64,000 bases of DNA from Pseudomonas silvicola (GTDB taxonomy: Bacteria > Pseudomonadota > Gammaproteobacteria > Pseudomonadales > Pseudomonadaceae), in assembly GCF_026651855.1 (NCBI RefSeq), contig NZ_CP093280.1:2086001-2150000 (forward strand). The letters are read 5' to 3'. The notes beneath the pieces are model-generated. The model searched no databases. It was not told where the DNA came from and worked only from the letters and a program-made list of their open reading frames with translations. Positions within the stretch are counted from its first letter, which is position 1. Every line of letters begins with the position of its first letter. The translations under genes and the position numbers were made by a program. Below, piece by piece: positions 48,812-57,745 of this stretch.

Positions 48812-50335
48812 TTACTTCACTTCCACCGCCAGGCTCTCGCTGATCTTCTTCTGCCAGATCGCAGGCCCGGTGATGTGTACCGACTCACCTTTGCTATCTA
48901 CCGCGACGGTGACCGGCATGTCCTTGACGTCGAACTCGTAGATCGCTTCCATGCCCAGCTCTTCGAAGGCCACCACGCGCGACTTCTTGATGGCTTGCGC
49001 CACCAGGTAGGCGGCGCCGCCGACGGCCATCAGGTACACCGCCTTGTAGTCCTTGATAGCCTCGATGGCCACCGGGCCACGTTCGGACTTGCCAATCATG
49101 CCCAGCAGGCCGGTCTGGTCGAGGATCTGGCGGGTGAACTTGTCCATGCGGGTGGCGGTGGTCGGGCCGGCTGGGCCTACCACTTCTTCACGCACCGGGT
49201 CCACCGGGCCCACGTAGTAGATGAACCGGCCTTTCAGATCAACCGGCAGGGTTTCGCCACGGTTGAGCATTTCCACCATGCGCTTGTGCGCGGCGTCGCG
49301 GCCAGTGAGCATCTTGCCGTTGAGCAGGATGGTCTCGCCCGGCTGCCAGCTCTGCACTTCTTCCGGCGTCAGGGTGTCGAGGTTCACGCGGCGCGCCGAT
49401 GGGCCGGCTTCCCAGACGATTTCCGGGTAGGCGTCCAGGTCCGGCGCTTCCAGCTCGGCGGGGCCAGAGCCGTCCAGCACGAAGTGGGCGTGACGGGTGG
49501 CGGCGCAGTTGGGGATCATGCACACCGGCAGCGAGGCGGCGTGGGTCGGGTAGTCCATGATCTTCACGTCGAGCACGGTGGTCAGGCCACCCAGGCCCTG
49601 GGCGCCGATGCCCAGCTGGTTGACCTTCTCGAACAGCTCCAGGCGAATCTCTTCCAGGCGGTTCTGCGGGCCTCGGGCCTTGAGCTCGTGGATGTCGATG
49701 GACTCCATCAATACTTCCTTGGCCATCACCGCGGCTTTCTCGGCGGTACCGCCGATGCCGATGCCCAGCATGCCCGGTGGGCACCAGCCGGCGCCCATGG
49801 TCGGCACGGTTTTCAGTACCCAGTCGACGATCGAGTCGGACGGGTTGAGCATGGCCATCTTCGACTTGTTCTCGGAGCCGCCGCCCTTGGCCGCCACGTC
49901 CACCTCCACGGTGTTGCCCGGGACGATGGAGTAGTGGATGACCGCCGGGGTGTTGTCCTTGGTGTTCTTGCGTGCACCTGCCGGGTCGGCCAGGATCGAG
50001 GCGCGCAGCACGTTCTCGGGCAGGTTGTAGGCGCGGCGCACGCCCTCGTTGATCATGTCGTCCAGGCTCAGGGTGGCGCCATCCCAGCGCACGTCCATGC
50101 CGACGCGCACGAACACCGTGACGATGCCGGTGTCCTGGCAGATCGGGCGGTGGCCAGTGGCGCACATGCGCGAGTTGATCAGGATCTGGGCGATGGAGTC
50201 ACGGGCCGCCGGCGACTCTTCGCGCAGGTAGGCTTCGTGCATGGCCTGAATGAAATCTACCGGGTGGTAGTAGGAAATGAACTGTAGGGCGTCAGCGACG
50301 CTCTGAATCAGGTCGTCTTGCTTGATCACGGTCAT
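48812..50335 (-). CDS. Class I fumarate hydratase ([4Fe-4S])
   Basis: A 507-residue oxygen-sensitive fumarase that interconverts fumarate and malate in the TCA cycle. It is the fused FumA/B type. Three conserved Cys lie in RPICQDTGI, GAGWCPPGML and MIPNCAATRHAH, the probable cluster ligands. ATG 50335 follows AGAGGAGCG; the 10 extra upstream codons lack a site. The class II enzyme FumC lies elsewhere in pseudomonads. It is divergent from a diguanylate cyclase gene. Confidence 0.95.
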   Translation of the reverse strand: MTVIKQDDLIQSVADALQFISYYHPVDFIQAMHEAYLREESPAARDSIAQILINSRMCATGHRPICQDTGIVTVFVRVGMDVRWDGATLSLDDMINEGVRRAYNLPENVLRASILADPAGARKNTKDNTPAVIHYSIVPGNTVEVDVAAKGGGSENKSKMAMLNPSDSIVDWVLKTVPTMGAGWCPPGMLGIGIGGTAEKAAVMAKEVLMESIDIHELKARGPQNRLEEIRLELFEKVNQLGIGAQGLGGLTTVLDVKIMDYPTHAASLPVCMIPNCAATRHAHFVLDGSGPAELEAPDLDAYPEIVWEAGPSARRVNLDTLTPEEVQSWQPGETILLNGKMLTGRDAAHKRMVEMLNRGETLPVDLKGRFIYYVGPVDPVREEVVGPAGPTTATRMDKFTRQILDQTGLLGMIGKSERGPVAIEAIKDYKAVYLMAVGGAAYLVAQAIKKSRVVAFEELGMEAIYEFDVKDMPVTVAVDSKGESVHITGPAIWQKKISESLAVEVK

Positions 50336-50534
50336 GCGGCGCGCTCCTCTTAAAGACGGGAACATTCGTTAAGGTATTTCGACGCGTCGGGCGACCATCG
50401 AAACGACCTTTCAAGGCGCGCCGGCGAGCTGCTGCCGACGCAAAAAAGGCGCGGCAGTATACCGCACCTGCAGGCCGCCGACACACGCCGATAGTCAAAG
50501 GTGGGGCGGTAATCGACAGGGTCATGGGCTCAAA

Positions 50535-50559
50535 AGCTGTACAGAAGTGTTGTACAGCT
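50535..50559. repeat. 9-bp-arm palindrome (TGTACA-type) in the fumarase-cyclase intergenic region
   Basis: Arms agctgtaca (50535-50543) and tgtacagct (50551-50559) are exact reverse complements with a 7-nt loop. It lies 92 bp before the cyclase start (50651) and 200 bp before the fumarase start. It could be an operator; no regulator is assigned. The remaining intergenic 50336-50650 shows nothing else clear. Confidence 0.5.
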
Positions 50560-50650
50560 GTAGCAAAATTGATTAGTTATTTTTGACGCGTAGCACTAAA
50601 GTGGCATCTGGCCATAGCGCCTTTCGGTGCCAGGACGGGAAGGAATCCCA

Positions 50651-51778
50651 TTGAGCACGGTGAGTCAACGAGTGACCGACAAACTCTTACAGAAACTGCT
50701 GATCAAGCGCTTTCTTCTGGCGGCCAGCACCTACGTGCTGGTGCTGCTCCTGACCTGGGTGGTAACACTCAGCGACTACTTTCGCGCGCCGATTGCTACC
50801 GTGGTGGCCACCACCTTGCTGGTCGTCACCAGCCAGGCGGTGCTGGCGCTGGTGTTTTTCAAGGGCTGGAACCAGCGGCTGCGCGACCCCAGCCTTACCG
50901 AGTTGCAAATACTGCTGGCGCTGGTCTGGCAAACCTGGCTGATGGCCAACCTGGACGGTGCCCGTGGCACGTTTCTGGTGGTGTACCCGTTATTGCTGCT
51001 GTTTGGCCTGTTCCACCTCAGCCGTCGGGTGTTCGTGCGCTGTGCGGTGCTGGTGTTCTTCAGCTTCGCCGGGCTGAACCTGTACGAAGGCTACCAGATG
51101 AAGTTGGCCGAGCCAGGGCTGGCGGCCGTGCAGGTGTGTGTGCTGTTCGTGGTGCTGGTGTGGCTGTGCCTGTACGCCAGTTACGTGCAGGCCTCGCGCC
51201 AACGCATGCGCCAGCGCCGTTACGCTCTGCAGGCGCACCAGGACACCTTGCGCGGCATGATGCGCCAGCTCGAAGACCTGGTCGCCACCGACGAACTCAC
51301 CGGGCTGTATAACCGTCGGCACTTTCTCAGCCTGGCGGGCCGCGAGCTGCTGGCCATGACCGAAGGCAGTGTGCATGGCCTGGCGCTGATCGACCTCGAC
51401 CATTTCAAGCGTATCAACGACATGCATGGCCATGCCGCGGGTGACCAGGTGCTGCAGGTGTTCGCCCAGGTGGCGGCGGCATGCCTGCGCGACGGTGATG
51501 TGCTGGCCCGCTACGGCGGCGAGGAATTCGTGTTGCTGTTGCCCGACTCCAATACCGAGCGCCTTCAGGTGTGTTGTGAACGCCTGCGCCTGGCGTTTGC
51601 CGCCGCCGAGCCGCAAGGCCTGGCGTTGCACGAGCTGAGCCTGTCGGTGGGCATGACCCTGCTGCTGGAAGGCGATGACCTGGATGATGCCCTGCATCGT
51701 GCCGACCAGGCGCTGTACCGGGCCAAGCGCAATGGCCGCAACCAGTGCGCCGCGGCGTGGGAAATGGCCGATGCCTGA
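50651..51778 (+). CDS. Membrane diguanylate cyclase (GGEEF, six TM helices)
   Basis: A 375-residue protein with about six N-terminal TM helices (residues 18-190) and a GGDEF domain: LVATDELTGLYNRRHFL, LIDLDHFKRINDMHGHAAGD, ARYGGEEFVLLL. The GGEEF is intact and the inhibitory I-site RxxD is not obvious (CLRDGD is near). It should make c-di-GMP. I prefer TTG 50651, 6 bp after GGGAAGGA, over GTG 50627 which has no ribosome site. Its end overlaps the next gene by 8 bp. Confidence 0.88.
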   Translation: MSTVSQRVTDKLLQKLLIKRFLLAASTYVLVLLLTWVVTLSDYFRAPIATVVATTLLVVTSQAVLALVFFKGWNQRLRDPSLTELQILLALVWQTWLMANLDGARGTFLVVYPLLLLFGLFHLSRRVFVRCAVLVFFSFAGLNLYEGYQMKLAEPGLAAVQVCVLFVVLVWLCLYASYVQASRQRMRQRRYALQAHQDTLRGMMRQLEDLVATDELTGLYNRRHFLSLAGRELLAMTEGSVHGLALIDLDHFKRINDMHGHAAGDQVLQVFAQVAAACLRDGDVLARYGGEEFVLLLPDSNTERLQVCCERLRLAFAAAEPQGLALHELSLSVGMTLLLEGDDLDDALHRADQALYRAKRNGRNQCAAAWEMADA

Positions 51779-52727
51779 TATCACCGTGGGCCAGCGGCGT
51801 TGGCCGGTGGCCATGGGCACCAACCTGCTGGACGCCCTCAACGCCCAGGGCTTGAACGTGCCTTACAGTTGCCGGGCGGGCAGCTGCCATGCCTGCCTGG
51901 TGCATTGCCTGCGCGGTGAACCCCGTGACAACCAGCCGGAGGCACTGGAGGCCGGCAAGCGCGCCGAAGGCTGGCGGCTGGCGTGCCAGTGCCAGGTGGT
52001 CGATGACCTTTGCGTGGCGGTGTTCGACCCCGCGACCGACGGCTTGCCCGCGCACGTCGAGGCCTGCGATTGGCTCAGCCCCGATGTCCTCAGGCTGCGC
52101 TTGCAACCCAGCCGCCCCCTGCGCTATCACGCTGGCCAACACATGGTGCTGTGGACCGAATCAGGCGTGGCGCGCCCCTATTCGCTGGCTAGCCTGCCCC
52201 AGGAAGATCGGTTTCTGGAGTTTCATATTGATTGCCGTCAACCCGGAGCCTTCGTCGATATCGCCAAGGGCTTGAAGGCAGGGGCTGCTTTGCGCCTTGG
52301 TGAGCTGCGAGGCGGTGCGTTGCGCTATGACCCCGGCTGGCAGGACTCGGCCCTTTGGCTACTGGCGGCGGGAACCGGGTTGGCACCGCTTTACGGCATT
52401 TTGCGCGAGGCATTGCGGCAGGGGCACAGCGGCGAGATTCGCCTCGTGCACTTGGCGCGCGAGCAAGCGCAGCACTATCTGGCGAGTGAACTGAAAGCGC
52501 TGGCGGTCCATCATCCGTCAGTGCGGATTGAGCTGGTATTGCCTGAGGCATTTTCGCACGCGCTGGCGGCATTGCGCCCCAGTTCCCGGCAGGTGCATGC
52601 GCTGGTGTGCGGCAGCCCAACCAGCGTCGAGGCGTACAGCAAGCGCCTGTTCCTGGCCGGGGTACCGCGTAATCAGGTATTGGCCGATGTGTTCACCGGC
52701 CGTGAGACCGGTGTGTTTCACTCCTGA
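51771..52727 (+). CDS. 2Fe-2S ferredoxin-FAD/NAD(P) oxidoreductase
   Basis: A 318-residue protein: plant-type ferredoxin domain with Cys34, Cys39, Cys42 and Cys72 (PYSCRAGSCHACLVHC ... ACQCQV), then an FAD-binding barrel (VARPYSLAS) and an NAD(P) domain (LAAGTGLAPLYGIL, HALVCGSPTSVEAY). Similar to reductases of aromatic-ring oxygenases and to the CDP-6-deoxy-delta-3,4-glucoseen reductase group; the partner oxygenase is unknown. The ATG at 51771 lies inside the end of the cyclase gene, so the two are coupled. Confidence 0.88.
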   Translation: MPDITVGQRRWPVAMGTNLLDALNAQGLNVPYSCRAGSCHACLVHCLRGEPRDNQPEALEAGKRAEGWRLACQCQVVDDLCVAVFDPATDGLPAHVEACDWLSPDVLRLRLQPSRPLRYHAGQHMVLWTESGVARPYSLASLPQEDRFLEFHIDCRQPGAFVDIAKGLKAGAALRLGELRGGALRYDPGWQDSALWLLAAGTGLAPLYGILREALRQGHSGEIRLVHLAREQAQHYLASELKALAVHHPSVRIELVLPEAFSHALAALRPSSRQVHALVCGSPTSVEAYSKRLFLAGVPRNQVLADVFTGRETGVFHS

Positions 52728-52733
52728 GCGGCG

Positions 52734-54083
52734 TCACTTTATGCCGATGACCCGCTGGTGGGACTGAGCGGCGCGCGCAGGCAGGCCATCTACTGAAAAA
52801 TGCCGCAGCCAGGGGTATTCATCCGGGAAACCATCGAATTCGTCGTTGACGTATCCGCCCACCACAATGCCGGGGTAGGAAGTAAGGTCGATCGCCAGGT
52901 ACTCGGAGCGTCGATCGGCAATGTGATATCCCGAGCCATCACCGAAACCACCATCAAGCTCACCCTCGTGAGTCAGGCGGATCAGTGCGCCCCGGGGTTG
53001 GCCATCGATGTCGGCGGTGGCCGCCACCAGAATCGTGTGTTCCTGGCCCTGCGGCTGAAGAACGGTAGCGTTGACGGTGCAAACCGGGAACGGCAACTCC
53101 ACGGATAGCGCCGCGCCCTCGTTGAAGGTTGGGTCGGCATAGCCATCCGCCAGCAGGCGGGCGACGAACAGGCGCGGTGACGCGGTTGGCTCGCCAGGTT
53201 CCTCGAAGGTGCCCGATACGATAATTCGATCTTGGTCGTCGTAGGCAAAGCTGCCAATGGTCGTGATATAGCGGTCGTCGTCGCCTATCGCGATAAAGCC
53301 AGTGCCATTGAAGCTTTGGTCCACCGTCCCATTGCGGTTGTACCGGGCAATGACCGCCAGCGACGTTTCATTACCCCTGGACTGGGTGGTACCAAAGGCC
53401 AGGGTTTTATCCCCTTGCGCCAACAGCCCTTTGGGGGTGAGATCACGGCCATAGTAGTGCACCGGCGCAATGCCCGTGCCGTTGAAGCTTGGGTCCAGGG
53501 CCCCTTGGGGGGTAAGCCTGACCAGTATGGCGCGGCCGTCCAGGTCATCGGCGGTAATCTCCAGAAAGAAAAATACCATGCTGCCGTCCGGCAACAATGA
53601 GGGCGGCGCAGCCGGCAGATGCGTTGCCGTATGAATCACACCACCACGCGAAACCGGCGCTTTCCGCTGATTGGGCAGGTCGACGATCAGCCGACCGTGG
53701 TAGGCGAAGGTGTCATCAATCAGGCCGTTCAGGTGGTATCGCGCAATGGCGATATGGTCGGAGAAATCCCCGAAGTCGAAGTACAAGCCGAAAACCCACA
53801 GTTTATTGTCGGCCATCATCATGTGATGAATGGCCTCGAAGCCGGTTGCCCCTGGGTTGAATGAGTCCCGGAAGTGGGCTTCACCGGGTATGGGGCCAAA
53901 TTGTGGGGCCAGCGTGAGGTCGGTATTTACGCGGCCCAGGCCGATGGTTGTCCAGGCGTCCAGGCCAAAAAACCAGTGGTCGTGGCCAGGGCCGGGAATG
54001 ACCGACTTGATATGGCCCCCCAACGGGAGGATTAGGTCGAACGGTGCGTTTGCGATGGTTTCGTTTTTCTTCAGAATGTTCAT
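52734..54083 (-). CDS. Delta-60 repeat protein, second paralogue
   Basis: A 449-residue protein without a Sec signal. Repeats of the delta-60/DUF5122 type are evident: IDDTFAYHGRLIVDL, LDPSFNGTGIAPVHYY, VDQSFNGTGFIAIGDD, ADPTFNEGAALSVELP and LDGGFGDGSGYHI. The C-terminus resembles that of the adjacent paralogue (IADRRSEYLAI / MAEHESEYLAL). The start at 54083 has a GAGG site. A lux-box-like palindrome lies 61 bp upstream (54144-54159). Convergent with the ferredoxin reductase gene. Function unknown. Confidence 0.82.
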   Translation of the reverse strand: MNILKKNETIANAPFDLILPLGGHIKSVIPGPGHDHWFFGLDAWTTIGLGRVNTDLTLAPQFGPIPGEAHFRDSFNPGATGFEAIHHMMMADNKLWVFGLYFDFGDFSDHIAIARYHLNGLIDDTFAYHGRLIVDLPNQRKAPVSRGGVIHTATHLPAAPPSLLPDGSMVFFFLEITADDLDGRAILVRLTPQGALDPSFNGTGIAPVHYYGRDLTPKGLLAQGDKTLAFGTTQSRGNETSLAVIARYNRNGTVDQSFNGTGFIAIGDDDRYITTIGSFAYDDQDRIIVSGTFEEPGEPTASPRLFVARLLADGYADPTFNEGAALSVELPFPVCTVNATVLQPQGQEHTILVAATADIDGQPRGALIRLTHEGELDGGFGDGSGYHIADRRSEYLAIDLTSYPGIVVGGYVNDEFDGFPDEYPWLRHFSVDGLPARAAQSHQRVIGIK

Positions 54084-54115
54084 GCCGCATCACCTCGGGT
54101 TGGTAAGTGGCTTGA

Positions 54116-55453
54116 TTACATACCGGGGTGATAGTCGCCGATACTGTCAGAATTGACAGGTGGGCATGCACCGCAGTGGTCGTCCCGATGCACGCCAGGG
54201 TGGTCGAACCGTCTGAACCAGGCGTAGTAGCCTTGTTGGTAGAGGTAACCCGCCACGACGATGGCGCCGTCGCTTTCAATCGCCAGCGCCAGGTATTCGG
54301 ATTCATGTTCCGCCATGAGGTATCCCGCGCCGGCGGCAAACCCCGTGTCTGGGGTACCGTCGCTGCGCAAGCAGATCAGCGTGCCCCGGCTGCTCTGGAG
54401 TGCGCTGGTGGCGGCCAGCAACACGCACTCGCCCCAGGCCACCAGCGCCTTGACCGCACTGACCTCGAACGGCAGCGCCGCCAGCAGCGGCATGCCTTCA
54501 TTGAAGTGCGGGGCAGGGCTGCCGTCTCGTTGACGGCGGGTCATCAACACGTTGCTGCCGAAGGTACCCACGGCAAGGAACTCGCCGCCCTCAAGCACCT
54601 GCACCTGGCTGATAACCGCTGCCGTACCGGGGTCGCCGATGACCACGAAACCACTGCCGTTGAAGGCCGTGTCACGATGCCCCTGGGCGCTGAAGCGGGC
54701 GACAAGACCCAGGCGGGTGCCGTCTTCGTCGGCGCAGGTGGCGCCGAACACCAGCAGGTCGCTGCCTTGGCGGGCCACCCCGTGCGGCACTATATCCCGC
54801 CCTTCGAACTGCACCCGGGCAAAGCCCTGCTGGTTGAAGTCCGGCTGAAGCTGGCCATGGGCGTCCAGGCATACCAGGAAGGCGCGGCTGCCTGGGTGGC
54901 GGGTATCGGTTTCCTGGAAAAACACTACGATGCTACCGTCGGCCATCACCATGGGTACTTGCGCGGTGAAGATCGTCGAGTTCAGCGCCCCACGACGCTG
55001 CTGGCGCGGCAAGCGCTGGGAGTGGGGCAGCTCGACGATCTGTTTTCCAGTGCCATTGAACGAGCGGTCCGGGCGGCCATCGGCGTGGTAGCGCGCCAGG
55101 GCGATACGGTCCACATCCAGGTCGCAGGTGGCGCCAATCACCAATACCTTGCCGTCTACCCAGGCAACCTGGTGCACGGCGGTGAGGTGGAAACCGGCAG
55201 TGTCGAAGTAGTCGTATACCAGCCCGTCCTGGCGAGCCCCGAAGGTCTCATCCACGCTGAGGTCGGCGTTCAGGCGCGTCAGGCAAAAGCCGTAGCCGGA
55301 GTCGATGGCCACCATCCACTGGCTGGATCCGGGCACCTGGGCGATGGCCTTGATGTCACCGTCGATATCCAGCACCTGGTCTTCCAGGGCCTGGGCGAGG
55401 ACGGGGGAAATGGTTATTGGCGATTCACGGTGGGGCATGGGGCTTGAGTGCAT
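54116..55453 (-). CDS. Delta-60 repeat protein, third paralogue
   Basis: A 445-residue protein, tandem to the previous one (32 bp gap), with the same delta-60 repeats (PDRSFNGTGKQIVELP, RDTAFNGSGFVVIGD, PAPHFNEGMPLLAALP, DTGFAAGAGYLMAEH). ATG 55453 follows GGGAGG at a good distance; GTG 55459 two codons earlier is possible. The lux-box-like palindrome for the downstream gene sits in the last codons of this one. A weaker candidate for its own site is at 55522-55537. Confidence 0.82.
   Translation of the reverse strand: MHSSPMPHRESPITISPVLAQALEDQVLDIDGDIKAIAQVPGSSQWMVAIDSGYGFCLTRLNADLSVDETFGARQDGLVYDYFDTAGFHLTAVHQVAWVDGKVLVIGATCDLDVDRIALARYHADGRPDRSFNGTGKQIVELPHSQRLPRQQRRGALNSTIFTAQVPMVMADGSIVVFFQETDTRHPGSRAFLVCLDAHGQLQPDFNQQGFARVQFEGRDIVPHGVARQGSDLLVFGATCADEDGTRLGLVARFSAQGHRDTAFNGSGFVVIGDPGTAAVISQVQVLEGGEFLAVGTFGSNVLMTRRQRDGSPAPHFNEGMPLLAALPFEVSAVKALVAWGECVLLAATSALQSSRGTLICLRSDGTPDTGFAAGAGYLMAEHESEYLALAIESDGAIVVAGYLYQQGYYAWFRRFDHPGVHRDDHCGACPPVNSDSIGDYHPGM
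54144..54159 (-). promoter_or_regulatory. Lux-box-like palindrome upstream of the delta-60 gene at 54083
   Basis: CTGTCAGAATTGACAG: the same 6-bp arms and 4-bp spacing as at 9970-9985, with its near end 61 bp before the ATG. On the coding strand both sites read CTGTCA-N4-TGACAGTA, including two more conserved bases. It lies within the 3' end of the upstream paralogue, so it overlaps a gene but still keeps its spacing. Confidence 0.65.
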
Positions 55454-55560
55454 GGGCACCTCCCTGTCAGGCTGAATAGAGTCGAGCGGACCATTTCAAC
55501 CCAGACCGGGCACGGGCGAACCTGCGGGTTTCCACAGGCAGGGAACCGCTTCGCAGGCAC

Positions 55561-55591
55561 AAAAAAGCCCCGGCGCTATCACGCCGGGGCT
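55561..55591 (-). terminator. Rho-independent terminator of pyk
   Basis: Stem agccccggcg (55566-55575) / cgccggggct (55582-55591) with a 6-nt loop and a six-T run on the minus strand, 22 bp after the pyk stop. Confidence 0.92.
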
Positions 55592-55613
55592 CTTGTTGAA
55601 ACGCTCGCCTGAA

Positions 55614-57065
55614 TCAGACCAGCGGATCACCGACATGCAGGATCTTCATGCCGTTGGTACCACCGATGGTGTGGTAGCTGTCGCCTTTGGTCAGAATGAC
55701 CCAGTCGCCCTGCTCGACCACGCCCAGTTTCAGCAGCTCGTCCACCGCAGCCTGGCTGACCTTGTCGGCCGGCAGCGAAGCCGGGTCGAAGGCAACCGGT
55801 ACCACGCCACGGAACATCGCGGCGCGGGCCTGGGTTTCGCGGTGCGGGGAGAACGCGAAGATCGGCACCGAGGAACGCAGGCGCGACATGATCAGCGGGG
55901 TGTAGCCGCTTTCAGTCAGGGCGATGATCGCCTTCACGCCTGGGAAGTGGTTGGCGGTGTACATCGCGGCCAACGCGATGCTTTCGTCGCAACGCTCGAA
56001 CTGGGTGTGCAGGCGGTGGCTGGACTTCATGCTCATCGGGTGCTTTTCGGCGCCCTTGCAGATGCGGTCCATGGCCTGCACGGCCTCGATCGGGTAGGCG
56101 CCGGCGGCGCTCTCGGCCGACAGCATCACCGCGTCGGTGTAGTCCAGCACGGCGTTCGCCACGTCGGATACTTCGGCACGGGTAGGCATCGGGTTCTGGA
56201 TCATCGACTCCATCATCTGGGTCGCCACGATCACCGCCTTGTTGTTGCGGCGGGCGTGCTGGATGATCTTCTTCTGGATGGCGATCAGCTCGGCGTCGCC
56301 GATTTCCACGCCCAGGTCACCACGGGCGACCATGACGGCGTCGCTGGCGCGGATCAGACCGTCCAGGGTCTCGTCGTCGGCTACCGCTTCGGCGCGTTCG
56401 ATCTTGGCCACCAGCCAGGCAGTGCCGCCCGACTCGTCACGCAGGCGACGGGCGTATTCCATGTCCGACGCATCGCGAGGGAAGGAGACGGCCAGGTAGT
56501 CCAGGTCCATTTCCGCGGCCAGCTTGATGTCGGCCTTGTCTTTCTCGGTCAGGGCCGGGGCGGTCAGGCCGCCACCGCGACGGTTGATACCCTTGTGGTC
56601 CGAGAGCGGGCCACCGATCAGCACCGAGCAGTGCAGCGAGTCCGCCGTGGCGGTTTCCACGCGCATGACCACGCGGCCGTCGTCGAGCAGCAGCTCGTCG
56701 CCGACGCCACAGTCCTTGACCAGGTCGGGGTAGTCGATGCCGACGATTTCCTGGTTGCCTTCGGTCAGCGGGTGGCTGGTGGAGAAGGTGAAGGCGTCAC
56801 CGACTTTCAGTTCGATTCGCTTGTTGGCGAATTTGGCGATACGGATCTTGGGACCTTGCAGGTCGCCCAACAGCGCGACATGGCGGCCTAGCTTGGCAGC
56901 GATCTCGCGAATCAGGCGGGCGCGAGCCTTGTGCTCGTCCGGTGTGCCGTGGGAGAAGTTCAGGCGGGCAACATCCAGGCCGGCCTTGATCAATTGTTCG
57001 ATCACTTCCGGCGAGTTGCTGGCAGGGCCCAGGGTAGCAACGATTTTGGTACGGCGAACGGTCAT
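55614..57065 (-). CDS. pyk: Pyruvate kinase
   Basis: A 483-residue pyruvate kinase that transfers phosphate from phosphoenolpyruvate to ADP. It has the N-terminal RRTKIVATLGPAS, active-site KIERAEAVADDE... and MVARGDLGVEIG, and the signature AVMLSAESAAGAYP. The C-terminal domain (VVEQGDWVILTKGDSY) is full length. ATG 57065 follows AAGGAG. In KT2440 this gene (PP_1362, as I recall) directly follows groEL; here it does not. Its terminator separates it from the delta-60 genes. Confidence 0.97.
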   Translation of the reverse strand: MTVRRTKIVATLGPASNSPEVIEQLIKAGLDVARLNFSHGTPDEHKARARLIREIAAKLGRHVALLGDLQGPKIRIAKFANKRIELKVGDAFTFSTSHPLTEGNQEIVGIDYPDLVKDCGVGDELLLDDGRVVMRVETATADSLHCSVLIGGPLSDHKGINRRGGGLTAPALTEKDKADIKLAAEMDLDYLAVSFPRDASDMEYARRLRDESGGTAWLVAKIERAEAVADDETLDGLIRASDAVMVARGDLGVEIGDAELIAIQKKIIQHARRNNKAVIVATQMMESMIQNPMPTRAEVSDVANAVLDYTDAVMLSAESAAGAYPIEAVQAMDRICKGAEKHPMSMKSSHRLHTQFERCDESIALAAMYTANHFPGVKAIIALTESGYTPLIMSRLRSSVPIFAFSPHRETQARAAMFRGVVPVAFDPASLPADKVSQAAVDELLKLGVVEQGDWVILTKGDSYHTIGGTNGMKILHVGDPLV

Positions 57066-57244
57066 GCATTGACTCCTTTATTGAAGCGCAGCGAAAGGCT
57101 ACTCCTCTAACGGGCTGTAGTCATTGTTCCTCTGCACTACCTTGAGGGGTTGGCGCTGGGCGATACTCAAGTGTGGACGTGCGTCGGTTGCCACTGAAGA
57201 ATTCTGACGCCTGGTCGATAACCCGCTCAGGACAGGAGATACCC

Positions 57245-57619
57245 ATGCGAATCCTCATCGTTTTAGCCTTGGCGGCCAGTGTCGTCGGTTGTACCCGCTG
57301 GTCCATGGACCATCATTTGAACGAAGCCTACCGCCAATATAACTACGGCAACTGTGACAAGGTGATGCTGGAGTTGTCCCAGGTCGATCGCACCAGCCGC
57401 ACGCGCCAGTATGTGCAGCCTGAGGTGTCGATGTTGCGTGCCCAGTGCCTGGAGCGCCAGAACCTGTTCCTGGATGCCGGCCAGACCTACGAATTCATCA
57501 TCACCCAGTACCCCTACAGCGAATACGCCTACCGCGCCCGCGCGCGGCTGGACACCTTGCAGCAACTGGGTCATTACCGCAGCAGCGCCGCTGCCCAGCC
57601 AATCCCTGCCTCCCGGTAG
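57245..57619 (+). CDS. Small TPR-like lipoprotein
   Basis: A 124-residue lipoprotein: signal and lipobox RILIVLALAASVVGCTR, followed by helix pairs (NEAYRQYNYGNCDKVMLELS, AGQTYEFIITQYPYSEYAYRARARLDTL) that resemble tetratricopeptide repeats of the BamD/YfgM kind. ATG 57245 is preceded by AGGAGAT. Divergent from pyk. A role in envelope assembly or a scaffold is only inferred. Confidence 0.82.
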   Translation: MRILIVLALAASVVGCTRWSMDHHLNEAYRQYNYGNCDKVMLELSQVDRTSRTRQYVQPEVSMLRAQCLERQNLFLDAGQTYEFIITQYPYSEYAYRARARLDTLQQLGHYRSSAAAQPIPASR

Positions 57620-57745
57620 GGTGTGGGCGGCCTGGTGGGGCTGGGCCGCTATTCGTCGGCTGCCCTCACGGTTGGTCGTTCTTCACTTTGAGCTGCGCCG
57701 CGTGGGTGCGACCATGGGCGATGGTCTATCAATCGCGAAGGGAAC

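Noticed and set aside
48719-50287. 522-codon open frame on the plus strand
   Set aside because: It is opposite the fumarase gene, rich in V, G and H, a typical shadow frame.
54128-55447. 439-codon open frame on the plus strand
   Set aside because: It is antisense to the third delta-60 gene; no start signals or domain.
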